A DNA stretch of 64,000 nt from Oceanobacter mangrovi (lineage in GTDB: Bacteria > Pseudomonadota > Gammaproteobacteria > Pseudomonadales > Oceanobacteraceae): the NCBI RefSeq assembly GCF_019740315.1, contig NZ_JAHXZR010000001.1, positions 310,001 to 374,000 on the forward strand. Reading direction: 5' to 3'. Positions 1 through 8,700 of the stretch are shown piece after piece (the first letter of the stretch is position 1; each line of letters opens with the position of its first letter). A program made the translations under genes and the position numbers. Under the pieces are notes generated by a model. That model did not search any database, was not told the DNA's origin, and saw only the letters and a list, made by a program, of their open reading frames with translations.

Positions 1-1299
1 CTGCCAGAACAGGCTCGAACCACCGACTCCTTCCTGGTGGAATGTGATCCGGGCGTACGTTGTCGCCTGGGCCAGTTTGCCATGCAAGGCAGTGGCGGCG
101 GTGCTCGCTTGAACGAAGACGAGCTTGATCCTCAGGGAGCGGGTAACGACAGCAGCTTCCAGCCAGTCGGCGGTATCTTCGACTTCGAGCTGAACGACCT
201 GCCGACCTTCGGCCAAAGCGTCAAGGTGGTACTGCCGCAGATCGCTGCGATCCCGGCCGATGCCATCTATCGTAAATATCAGAACGGCAGCTGGAGATCG
301 TTTGTGACTGACAGCAATAATGAAGTGCACTCGGCTGCCGGTGAGCTGGGCTACTGCCCACCTCCAGGAGACGACAGCTGGGAAGCAGGACTGATCGAAG
401 GTTATTACTGTGTGCAGCTGACCATCGAAGACGGTGGTCCGAACGATGCTGATGGCGAAGTGAACGGTTCGGTCGAAGACCCGGGTGCGGTATCGGTGCT
501 GCGGGCGGACCAGTCGCAAGTGGTGGATGTAACCACGTCGGCGCAAAACAGCGGTGGAGCACTGGGGTGGTTGTCGCTGATCGGCCTTGCCGGACTAGCG
601 GGAGCGGCGCGTAAAGCGCGCCGTTCCCGGCTGGGAGTAGCTTCCCGGTCAGGACGCCTGCACAGCCTGGCCTTGGTTGGTGCCGGAGTGGCAGCAGCAA
701 GTGCACTGTCGCTGACGGCTCCGCAGACCCATGCCTCGGACTTTGCCGATAAAAGTTACCTTTTCCTCGGCAGTGGTCAGGCCCAGAGCAGTCTCAGTCG
801 CAGCGAGTTCGAAGGCCAGTTGCAAGCGGCCGGGCAGAACGTGGAAGTCACCCGCTACGACAGTACCCGTGGCGTCATCAACTTCGGTATCGGTTACGAA
901 TATCGTCCCGGTTACGCGCTTGAATTGAGTTATCTGGATATGGGGGATGCTGACACCGCCCTGCAAGGTACTGTGGTGCCGAATGAGTTGAAACCGCAAC
1001 TGCGGCGAGACCACCCGGTCGGCGGCGCTGGCTGGATGCTCAATCAGGTGCTCCTCAATCCGCTTACCGACCAGCTCAGCCTCACCGCCACAGCGGGTAT
1101 TTATTACTGGCAGGGGCAAGTGGAAACCAGCCGGGCTGATCTGGATGTCAGCCTCAAGGGCGGTTATGCCCCACTGCTGGGGCTGGGGCTGAAATACCAG
1201 CTGACGGAACGTTACCAGCTCGGTGGTGGCCTCAAACGACTGATGTTTGATCGCCAGCAGCTGGATATCTGGTCACTACGGCTTGGTATTGGCTTCTAG
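1..1299 (+). CDS. C-terminal end of a giant surface protein: anchor domain, GlyGly-CTERM-like signal, second signal-like segment, beta-barrel (5' partial)
   Basis: The frame is open from base 1 and matches the tail of the giant protein at 5727-15908, so this is the 3' end of a gene that begins upstream of the window. Order seen: an anchor-type domain with the ECDPGVRCR and IEDGGPNDADG motifs (about nt 25-525); a Ser-Gly-Gly stretch, hydrophobic helix and basic RKARR cluster (nt 541-630) resembling the GlyGly-CTERM sorting signal; a second hydrophobic segment ending in THA then SDF, like a signal peptidase I site (nt 655-735); and about 188 residues of alternating beta strands ending in IGF, typical of an OmpA-like outer-membrane barrel. 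GlyGly-CTERM signals normally sit at the very C-terminus, so the barrel after it is odd. The 11-bp-stem terminator at 1361 follows the stop. The paralogy and fold type are fairly sure; the processing is inference. Confidence 0.85.
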   Translation: MPEQARTTDSFLVECDPGVRCRLGQFAMQGSGGGARLNEDELDPQGAGNDSSFQPVGGIFDFELNDLPTFGQSVKVVLPQIAAIPADAIYRKYQNGSWRSFVTDSNNEVHSAAGELGYCPPPGDDSWEAGLIEGYYCVQLTIEDGGPNDADGEVNGSVEDPGAVSVLRADQSQVVDVTTSAQNSGGALGWLSLIGLAGLAGAARKARRSRLGVASRSGRLHSLALVGAGVAAASALSLTAPQTHASDFADKSYLFLGSGQAQSSLSRSEFEGQLQAAGQNVEVTRYDSTRGVINFGIGYEYRPGYALELSYLDMGDADTALQGTVVPNELKPQLRRDHPVGGAGWMLNQVLLNPLTDQLSLTATAGIYYWQGQVETSRADLDVSLKGGYAPLLGLGLKYQLTERYQLGGGLKRLMFDRQQLDIWSLRLGIGF

Positions 1300-1360
1300 T
1301 CTTTAAAACCAGGGTTGGAACGCAGGTATCTCGCCTGCGGCAAGCCTCTATGATGAGGCC

Positions 1361-1388
1361 AAAGCGCGGGCAGAGCGCCCGCGCTTTT
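1361..1388 (+). terminator. Rho-independent terminator after the first giant gene
   Basis: A perfect 11-bp stem (AAAGCGCGGGC at 1361-1371 pairing with 1377-1387), a 5-base loop and a terminal T run. It lies 62 bases after the stop of the first giant gene. Confidence 0.85.
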
Positions 1389-1986
1389 ACTACGAATCTC
1401 ACCAGGGAATAGCACTTCTCTATCCTGCAAGCCCCCATCAGCAAGCACGTCAAACCCAGGCGTTCAAATTCTCTTTGTTATCATAGTGGCAAATAATAAG
1501 TGTCTGAATATTCGCCCTGAATAGAGCATTTGATGGACTTTATATTGCTGCTATTTGATTTCTAATGCCAGGTGTGACCTGAGTCTCATTTTATGTTGGC
1601 AAGTGTAAAATAGTGTTCTTTTTAGCTTATTTCAGCCTTTTGACTGATAGTCTAACAACAGTCTGATTGCTAGACTGTTTTTGGAAATCTTTTAGCTTTA
1701 TTACAAATTCTGACCTTTGATCGGAAGGAGTATTGCTTGCTGAAATGTTATCGATACATTGTTAGTAGTTTCAGATTTCATGCAGGAAAATATAGTTGCC
1801 AGTGTGTAAGAAATATTAGAGCTGATTGATGTGGCCGGTTTTCTGAATGGCAAAAATATTCATTTTTAAGCGTTATTCGCCACCAGGGATCAGACGCTGA
1901 TGGGATTACCAGGCATTGTTTTAATAATAAGTGCATGGTGATCAGACAGGGATTTATCAACTCCGGCGCGGTGTCGGTATCAGCTC
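1389..1986. other. AT-rich intergenic region without a gene
   Basis: About 600 bases clearly richer in A/T than the flanking genes, with no supported coding frame. It presumably carries the promoter of the methyltransferase cassette. One hairpin followed by T residues is annotated separately. No known riboswitch or ncRNA family was recognised. Confidence 0.6.
1657..1682 (+). terminator. Hairpin with T run inside the AT-rich gap, possible sRNA or leader terminator
   Basis: AACAGTCT (1657-1664) pairs with AGACTGTT (1672-1679) across a 7-base loop and runs into five T residues (1678-1682). It is about 300 bases past the first terminator and 300 bases before the next gene, so it could end a small RNA or attenuate a leader transcript. 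No clear promoter was found upstream. Confidence 0.4.
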
Positions 1987-3300
1987 ATGAAGTACCGGAT
2001 GTATGGACATCGGGAATTGAAAAGGGATGCCAGGATGTTTGCCAAAACAGAGGATAATTCAGGTCGAACCCCGTTCCCTGAACATGCGGCAGCTGAGCCA
2101 GATCCAATCACCCAAAGCCTGCTGAATCAATCGCTGCGACAACAGTTAATGCAGCTGAATAGCGCTGAGATACCGCTGTCTGAGCGGTTGCAGCAATTAC
2201 GGCAAAGCTTCGCCAGCCTGACACGTCATCTGATAACAGGGACTCAGGTTGCCTACAAAGAGTTACTGCAGTTGCATGAGCAGGCTTATGAACAGGCCAT
2301 GATGTCCCTGCAGCAAGCCAGGCTGGCTGAAGAAGTCCTGACCAACCAATTTGTTCATGCTCATGGCCTGGTGTTATCGCCGCTGAATTGTAGTCGGACC
2401 ATAAAAGACGTCAGTCGAATTGGCGCATTTGGGCTGGGTCTGCACCAGCTGATTGGCCAACAGCTGGAAAATCAATCATCTATTCATATTTTATATCCCG
2501 CCTGTGGACCGTTTGCGCCTTTATTACTGCCATTATTATCCAGCTATCAAGCCGAGGGGCTGTATTCGGCGGAACAGATTCAGGTCACTCTGATTGATAT
2601 TCACAGTGGCGCCACACAAGCGTTGAAACAGCTGGTAGATGACCTTGGCCTGCAGGATTTTGTGCGATCCGTAGTGACGGCCGACGCCTGTTTTTATGAG
2701 CCATCGGCAGCTGTTGATATTTTGTTGCTGGAGGCCTCTCATCACGGTTTCTCAAGAGAAGCCCATTTCAGTATTGCCAAACAACTACTACCTTCGCTGA
2801 AACCGGAGGGTGCCATGGTGCCTTCCCGTATCACGGTGAAAGCGGCGTTGGTAAAAGGTCAGCAGGAGTTCGTTGAACAGTGGCGGGAATCGAATGTCGA
2901 TCAACCGCTACAGCTCAGTGCAGATGCTTTGGCTGATCGGATTGAATTGGGTGACATCTGGCGGTTGGATCGGCATTCCATTCTTGATACCCAGGTGCTG
3001 ACCCTGGCTGACGGCCAGCAGGTCGCCGGTTGTAATACGCTGGCGATCCCGGCCGATCGCGATGATCTGGCTCAGCGCGTACTGGTGATTTACTCTGAAT
3101 TCGATACTTTTGGTGATGGTCGGCTGGACCAGTATCTATCCGGCATTACTCATCCCCGGCCGGACTTGTCGGTCTGCATCGACTTTGTTCCCCGCAGCTC
3201 CCGGCCAGACGACCTGCTGCTGAAAGCGGGCGACTCCATCGCTTTCTTTTACCGGCTCACCGGATTGACCGGATTTATGCCATTAAAGGCTGGCGGCTGA
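1987..3300 (+). CDS. PRMT-like SAM-dependent methyltransferase, first gene of the collar cassette
   Basis: 437 residues if begun at 1987. The ATG at 2035 has a better ribosome site (AAAAGGGA) and may be the true start. Residues 40-120 are helical and Gln/Leu-rich. A Rossmann methyltransferase follows: motif I around 168-176 (ILYPACGPF, an imperfect GxGxG), an acidic residue ending strand 2 (D204), then E249 and E258 separated by eight residues. In eukaryotic-type protein arginine methyltransferases the two glutamates of the double-E loop have exactly this spacing, and the next segment (LKPEGAMVPSRITVKAAL) matches the PRMT pattern of Pro-x-Gly then Pro-x-Arg-x-Thr. The C-terminal third is beta-rich, as in PRMTs. 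The stop is one base from the formyltransferase ATG, so the genes are co-transcribed. The substrate is unknown; the collar proteins downstream are an inferred candidate. Confidence 0.7.
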   Translation: MKYRMYGHRELKRDARMFAKTEDNSGRTPFPEHAAAEPDPITQSLLNQSLRQQLMQLNSAEIPLSERLQQLRQSFASLTRHLITGTQVAYKELLQLHEQAYEQAMMSLQQARLAEEVLTNQFVHAHGLVLSPLNCSRTIKDVSRIGAFGLGLHQLIGQQLENQSSIHILYPACGPFAPLLLPLLSSYQAEGLYSAEQIQVTLIDIHSGATQALKQLVDDLGLQDFVRSVVTADACFYEPSAAVDILLLEASHHGFSREAHFSIAKQLLPSLKPEGAMVPSRITVKAALVKGQQEFVEQWRESNVDQPLQLSADALADRIELGDIWRLDRHSILDTQVLTLADGQQVAGCNTLAIPADRDDLAQRVLVIYSEFDTFGDGRLDQYLSGITHPRPDLSVCIDFVPRSSRPDDLLLKAGDSIAFFYRLTGLTGFMPLKAGG

Positions 3301-3301
3301 A

Positions 3302-4255
3302 ATGAGTCTGTCAGCACAGGGAGTGGTGGTGTTTTCCGGCAGTTGTCTGTCGTTACCTCTGATTGTCAGTTTGCAGCAGGCTGGTCGGCTGGCCGGGGTG
3401 GTCTATACCATCAGCTCACAGCCGCAGCAGCAAATGGACAGTCAGCAATTATTGGCGAACCTGCAGCAATTGGGTGTGCCTGCGCTGCAATATAACCCGA
3501 CGAATCAGGATCACTTGCTTGCCGAGCTGGATCGCTGGCGGGCTGAGATTGGTGTGGTTTTCAGTTTTGGGCATCTGCTGCCAGCTTCGTTGATCGATTT
3601 CTTTGGTGGTTTGCTGATGAATCTGCACGCATCGGAGCTGCCCGATTTCCGCGGCAGTATGCCGGTTTATTGGCAAATGCGGGCAGGCTACGAACGTATT
3701 GTGCTGACCCTGCATCAGGTTGCTGAAGCCGCCGACAGCGGCGCTATTGGCTTGCAGCATTTTATCGATTTGCATCCTTTCGACACCTTCCAGAGTGCCC
3801 ATATCCGGCTGATGAACCAGGCTCCGGCACTGGTTGCTGAAGCACTGGCGTTGCTGCAGCAAGGCAATTTGCAGTGGCAGCCGCAGCGGGAGCTTGCTGA
3901 TACCGACAGCCAGGCTCCGGCAGTCAAACCTGAAGATTTGCAGCTTCATTGGGATCGCTATTCCGACCGGCAAGTCGTCGCTATGGCGCGGGCTGGCAAC
4001 CCCAACTTCGGGGTCAATATTTCTACTTTTATCGGGCCGTTGCAGCTGATGCAGGCCTCTGTTTCAACCCAACCCTGCTATGGCGCCCGGCCGGGCACTG
4101 TATTAATGATCGACAAATTCAGGGGATGGGTTATCGCAACCAGAGATGGCAGTGTTTCTCTGGATGTTGTTATTCACCAAAGCGGCTACTTCTCTGGCTA
4201 TCAGTTTGCGATAGCAAATGGCTTTGAAGCCGGCATGGTGCTCAATTCAATGTAA
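3302..4255 (+). CDS. Formyltransferase-family enzyme (Fmt N-terminal type)
   Basis: 317 residues with the formyl_trans_N fold, as in methionyl-tRNA formyltransferase, sugar formyltransferases and GAR formyltransferase. The catalytic triad is visible: N107 and H109 in NLHASELPDFRG (compare the SLLP-x-x-RG folate loop) and D145 in EAADSGAI. The C-terminal region is short and not clearly the tRNA-binding Fmt domain, so this is unlikely to be the housekeeping fmt. A sugar or protein amine is a more likely acceptor, though that is inference. It starts one base after the methyltransferase stop and is followed 30 bases later by the first collar gene, so it belongs to the same operon. 10-formyltetrahydrofolate is the expected donor for the family. 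Confidence 0.8.
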   Translation: MSLSAQGVVVFSGSCLSLPLIVSLQQAGRLAGVVYTISSQPQQQMDSQQLLANLQQLGVPALQYNPTNQDHLLAELDRWRAEIGVVFSFGHLLPASLIDFFGGLLMNLHASELPDFRGSMPVYWQMRAGYERIVLTLHQVAEAADSGAIGLQHFIDLHPFDTFQSAHIRLMNQAPALVAEALALLQQGNLQWQPQRELADTDSQAPAVKPEDLQLHWDRYSDRQVVAMARAGNPNFGVNISTFIGPLQLMQASVSTQPCYGARPGTVLMIDKFRGWVIATRDGSVSLDVVIHQSGYFSGYQFAIANGFEAGMVLNSM

Positions 4256-4285
4256 TCGTGAACAACAAAAAAGCAGGAGAGGGTT

Positions 4286-4930
4286 ATGGAAGAATATATT
4301 GGTCAGATTTCGTTGGTGGGGTTTAGTTTTGCTCCGCGTGGAAGTGCGATTTGCGCCGGGCAGTTACTGGCTATTTCCCAGAATAGCGCGCTGTTTTCCC
4401 TGATTGGAACCACCTATGGCGGTGATGGCCGCACCACTTTTGCGTTACCGGATTTACAAGGTCGTGCTCCGTTAGGTTTCGGCCAGGGCGCAGGCCTGTC
4501 GCTCATTCGCATGGGGCAAAAATCCGGTAGCCAAAGCGCCTGGTTGAATATGACCAATCTGCCGGTGCATACGCACTCTGCAACGGCGACTTTTACGCCA
4601 ACCGAGGTTTCCCCCGTTACCGCAGAAGGCAGCTTCAAGGTATGTACGGACACGGCTACGAAAACAACCCCTTCCGAAGGTGATTACATCGCTAGCGCAC
4701 AGGCGGGTTTGACTGCGGTTGTTGGCTATATTGATGCTGCCAGTATCACCAACTCCAATACCGTGGCGCTTGGAGGTCTGAACGTATCAGCGTCTGGTGG
4801 AGAAACTTCTGGCGCTGTTACCGTGCAAAACCATACTACCGGTGGTAGTTCCTCCGTCAATATCGCTAACCCTTATCTCGGAATGAATTACGTCATCTGG
4901 GAATACGGCATCTATCCATCTCGTGGTTAA
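4286..4930 (+). CDS. Tail-collar / microcystin-dependent-protein-like protein 1
   Basis: 214 residues with a good ribosome site (AGGAGA). The N-terminal 70 residues are a phage-tail-collar domain (GQI, FAPRG, TTYGGDGRTTFALPDLQGR), the signature of the MdpB-like family. A PVHTHSATATF motif follows around residue 92, then a Thr/Ser/Ala-rich stretch and a conserved C-terminus (NPYLGMNYVI). No signal peptide is seen. Related proteins occur as phage fibre collars and as chromosomal cell-surface proteins. The absence of any other phage gene nearby argues for the second kind. It is clearly homologous to the next gene, so this is a local duplication. The partner enzymes upstream suggest post-translational modification, which is inference. 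Confidence 0.9.
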   Translation: MEEYIGQISLVGFSFAPRGSAICAGQLLAISQNSALFSLIGTTYGGDGRTTFALPDLQGRAPLGFGQGAGLSLIRMGQKSGSQSAWLNMTNLPVHTHSATATFTPTEVSPVTAEGSFKVCTDTATKTTPSEGDYIASAQAGLTAVVGYIDAASITNSNTVALGGLNVSASGGETSGAVTVQNHTTGGSSSVNIANPYLGMNYVIWEYGIYPSRG

Positions 4931-4973
4931 TAACTGACGACACGATTTACATTTTCAGTATTAAGGAGGCGAT

Positions 4974-5627
4974 ATGGATACCGCATTACTGGGGGAACTG
5001 GGCCAGCTGGGCTTTAACTTTGCCCCCAAAGGCTGGGCTTTGTGCAACGGCGCTTTGTTGCCTATTAGTGAAAACCAGGCCTTGTATGCCCTGCTTGGAA
5101 CCACTTATGGCGGTGATGGCAGAACAACCTTTGGGCTACCAAACCTGCAGAGTCGAATGCCGATTGGTATCGGTGAAGGCGCTGGCATGAGTGAGATTGA
5201 GTGGGGGGAGTCGGCGGGTGCAGAATCAGTCACTCTCACTGTAGATCAGATGCCGACTCACACTCATACAGCATCCGCTACATTTACGCCGGTGTCGTCA
5301 TCGGATGTGACGATCACAGGCGCTCTAAGGGCTTGTACAGACAACGCCACACTGTCCAGCCCGACCGAAGGAGACTATATCGCAACAGCGATGTCGCAGT
5401 CGGCGCAAATTCCCCAATATGCAGCGGCATCAGCTGTGAATTCTGGCAACACCGTCAGCCTCGGTGGTCTCAACGTCACGGCCTTTGTGAACGAAGATGC
5501 AGCCACGGGAACGGTTTCGGTAACCAACTTTAATAGCGGTGCCAGCCAGCCGTTCTCAATACGTAATCCCTACCTGGGGATGAATTTCGTGATAGCGACG
5601 GTTGGTATTGTGCCATCACGCAACTAG
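4974..5627 (+). CDS. Tail-collar / microcystin-dependent-protein-like protein 2
   Basis: 217 residues behind a strong AAGGAGG ribosome site, 43 bases after the previous stop. It has the same layout as its neighbour: a collar domain with GQLGFNFAPKG and TTYGGDGRTTFGLPNLQSR, a MPTHTHTASATF motif, a Ser/Thr-rich middle and a NPYLGMNFVI end. The two proteins are similar throughout but diverged in the middle, which suggests distinct roles in one structure rather than a recent copy. No secretion signal is visible. A terminator at 5643 closes the operon before the giant gene. Confidence 0.9.
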   Translation: MDTALLGELGQLGFNFAPKGWALCNGALLPISENQALYALLGTTYGGDGRTTFGLPNLQSRMPIGIGEGAGMSEIEWGESAGAESVTLTVDQMPTHTHTASATFTPVSSSDVTITGALRACTDNATLSSPTEGDYIATAMSQSAQIPQYAAASAVNSGNTVSLGGLNVTAFVNEDAATGTVSVTNFNSGASQPFSIRNPYLGMNFVIATVGIVPSRN

Positions 5628-5642
5628 TAAGTAGCAAAAGTG

Positions 5643-5675
5643 CAGCCGTTGTTTTGGCAACGGCTGATTTTTATT
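5643..5675 (+). terminator. Terminator of the methyltransferase-collar operon
   Basis: CAGCCGTTG (5643-5651) pairs perfectly with 5658-5666 across a 6-base loop, followed by ATTTTTATT. It separates the four-gene operon from the second giant gene, which therefore probably has its own promoter in the following 50 bases. Confidence 0.85.
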
Positions 5676-5726
5676 AAACAAATAGATTTATAACGCTTTA
5701 TACCGCGGTTTCGACAGGGATCCTTT

Positions 5727-8700
5727 ATGTCAGCATCATTGAGTGCCTTATGGCGAGAGATTGGTAGTCGTCAGAAAACTGTCGAAACAGCGCGAGTGCC
5801 GTTGGGAAAACGGCTTGCCAGACTCGACTTGCTGTCACTGATGTTGGCAGGCTGTGTGGGTTTTAGCCCCCTGGCACAGGCTGCGGACGTCACTATCGTC
5901 AGTGACAACGGCGATTTGACGGATAACTATGAGGGTTTTGGTGGCGGTGTATTCGGCCAATCCTTCACTGCTACCAAGACTGGCGTACTGAGCAGCATTG
6001 AACTGGTAGCAGGAAATTCGGTATCGCCTGCTGGCGTATCCGGTGAATGTACCGTGACGGTGTACGATAGTGCCAACCTGACCGGCACGGTGTTAGCGTC
6101 TGATAACATTGGCGTGCCTTCCAACAGCGATGCCAATAGCTATACGGACTACAGCTTTTCAAGTTATCCCCTGACGACCCAGGTTAATATTACCGCGGGC
6201 AATACCTACTCATTCAAGATCACGCCAGCAACCTGTATTTCCGTCTGGTACACCTATGGCTCGACACCTTCGGATATCTATTCGGGTGGTCAGCTGTATT
6301 ACAACGGCGGCTCGCAACCCACCCTGGATTTGTATTTCAAAGTCGTACAGGGAGACGCTCCTTCCTCAGCCACGGCATCCGCCTATATGTACGCTAACGG
6401 TGCGGTTTCTGAGCCTGTTGGTCTGGCGACAACGATTGATACTCAGGGTGAGTCCACACGATTGATGGATTTCATGCTCTATGACGATGGGACAGATGGC
6501 GAGACTCTGAAGCCTACTGACATTGTCATGCACGTTTCCGGTACCAGTACCGATGCAGAACGTAGCCAGGTCACCTGGCGCCTTTCTGGTTATGGACTGA
6601 CGACCAATACTGGCACCTATGATGCCAGCACAGACACAGTGACCTTCAGCGATCTTGGCCTGACGATGAGTAACGGGTCGGGAACGGTGTTCTATATCTG
6701 GGGCCATTACAACGACACCAGTAATCTGACAGAAGATCACACCTATATTCTCAGTATTGACGGTGATACCGACATTACGGTGGGCTCGGGCACCACGTTC
6801 GCCTCGACCTCTCCGATAACCAACGGCACCGGCACCACCATTGATGTGACAGCCACACAGCTGGCCTTCACCACTCAACCAGCAGGTTCTACTTCAGGTT
6901 CAGCACTGACGACGCAACCCGTTGTGACGGCGCAGGATGCCTTTGGCAATACCGACGTTGATTTCACGGAAGCGGTCACTTTGACAGAAGCCAGCGCAGG
7001 CAGCCTTTCCGGTATAACATCGCTGAACGCGATCAGTGGTGTATCGACCTTTACCGATGTGGTTTATACCGCTACGGCTGACCAGCAAGCCTTTACCCTG
7101 ACCGCCGATGATGAAGATGGCACCGGCTCAGACCTGAGTACTGTCGACGCCAATTCTGTCACCTCCGACGTCGTTGCCACCCAGCTCGCCTTCACGACCC
7201 AACCGGCACCGACAACCGTCGCCAGTGGTGTCGCCACAGCATTTAGCACAGTTCCTGTGGTACAGGCATTGGATGCCAATAACACACTGGATACCGGTTA
7301 CAGTACGGACATTGTGCTGGCAGAAGTGAATGGTGCCGGTTCGGCAACCATAACAGGCACCGGCGATGGCGATGGCACCAATACGACCGTGACCCTGACC
7401 CCCAGCTCGGGCGTGGCGACCTTTAGCGGACTGGTGCTGACCTATACAGCCTCCGGCTCTGGCAGTGAGACTTTCAACCTGCAAGCCAGTTCGGGTGCCC
7501 TGAGTGCAGCCACCAGTAGCCAACTGACCGCCACCAATGTTCCAGCCGTTACCGATGCCAACATCAGTATCTCCGGGGCCAGTGGCAGCGGCGGCGCCTT
7601 TAAAGTCGGCGATACCGTGACTGCCGTGTGGGATAACACTGCCAGCGGTGATAACAATTCAGGCATCACCGCTGTTACGGTTGATTTCAGCCAGTTTGGT
7701 GGTGGCGCTGCCGTCAGTGCCAGCAACAGCTCGGAAACCTGGACGGCGACCTACACCATCACCAGTGGTGCGATCGACAGCAGCAATCGCAATGTCTCGG
7801 TCACCGCCACTAACAGCACCGGCTCAACCACCACCGCAGATACCAGCAACGCCACCGTTGATAACATCGCTCCAACCGTGACGGATGCCAACCTGAGTAT
7901 TTCGGGGGCCTCTGGAACCAGTGGTGCATACAAAATCGGCGATACTGTTACCGCCAGCTGGGACAACACCGCCAGCGGCGATAACAACAGTGATACCATC
8001 AGCTCTGCGACCGTGGACTTTTCTGCCTTTGGTGGCGGTAGTGCGGTCTCTGCCAGCAATAGCGCCGGTAGCTGGACGGCGACCTACACCATCACAGCAG
8101 GTGCTATCGACGGTACCAACCTGAATGTCTCGCTGACTGCCACGGATAACGCGGGCAATACCAAAACAACGCCTGATACCACCAGCGCTACAGCGGATAA
8201 CATCGCCCCCACGTTGACCGATGGTGCCTTGAGCATCTCGGGTGCCAGTGGCAACAGCGGCGTCTTTATCACGGGCGATACCATCACTGCCAGCTGGAAT
8301 AACACCGGCACTGGTGACAACAACAGCGACAACATTGCCAGCCTGACAGTTGATTTCTCAGCCTTTGGTGGTGGTAGCGCAGTTGCTGCCAGCAACAGTT
8401 CCGGTAGCTGGACAGCAACCTATACGCTGACCGCCGGTTCGGCCAACGGTGATAACCTGAATATTGCCGCTACCGCGACGGATAACGCCGGTAACACCAC
8501 CACCACGGCAGATACCAGTAACGCCAGTGCAGATACCAGCACACCATCCGGCCATAGCGTCAGCTTCGATGACAGTGCCATCAATGCTTCTGAAAGCAGC
8601 ACTGTCAGCTTTACCTTTGCCAGCGCTGAAGCGACGGCGAGCTACAGCTACACCATTTCGTCTGACGGTGGCGGCACCAATGTCACCGGCTCCGGCACAC

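Noticed and set aside
4286-5627. Prophage tail region
   Set aside because: No other phage structural, lysis or integrase gene is present, and collar-domain proteins also occur as chromosomal surface proteins.
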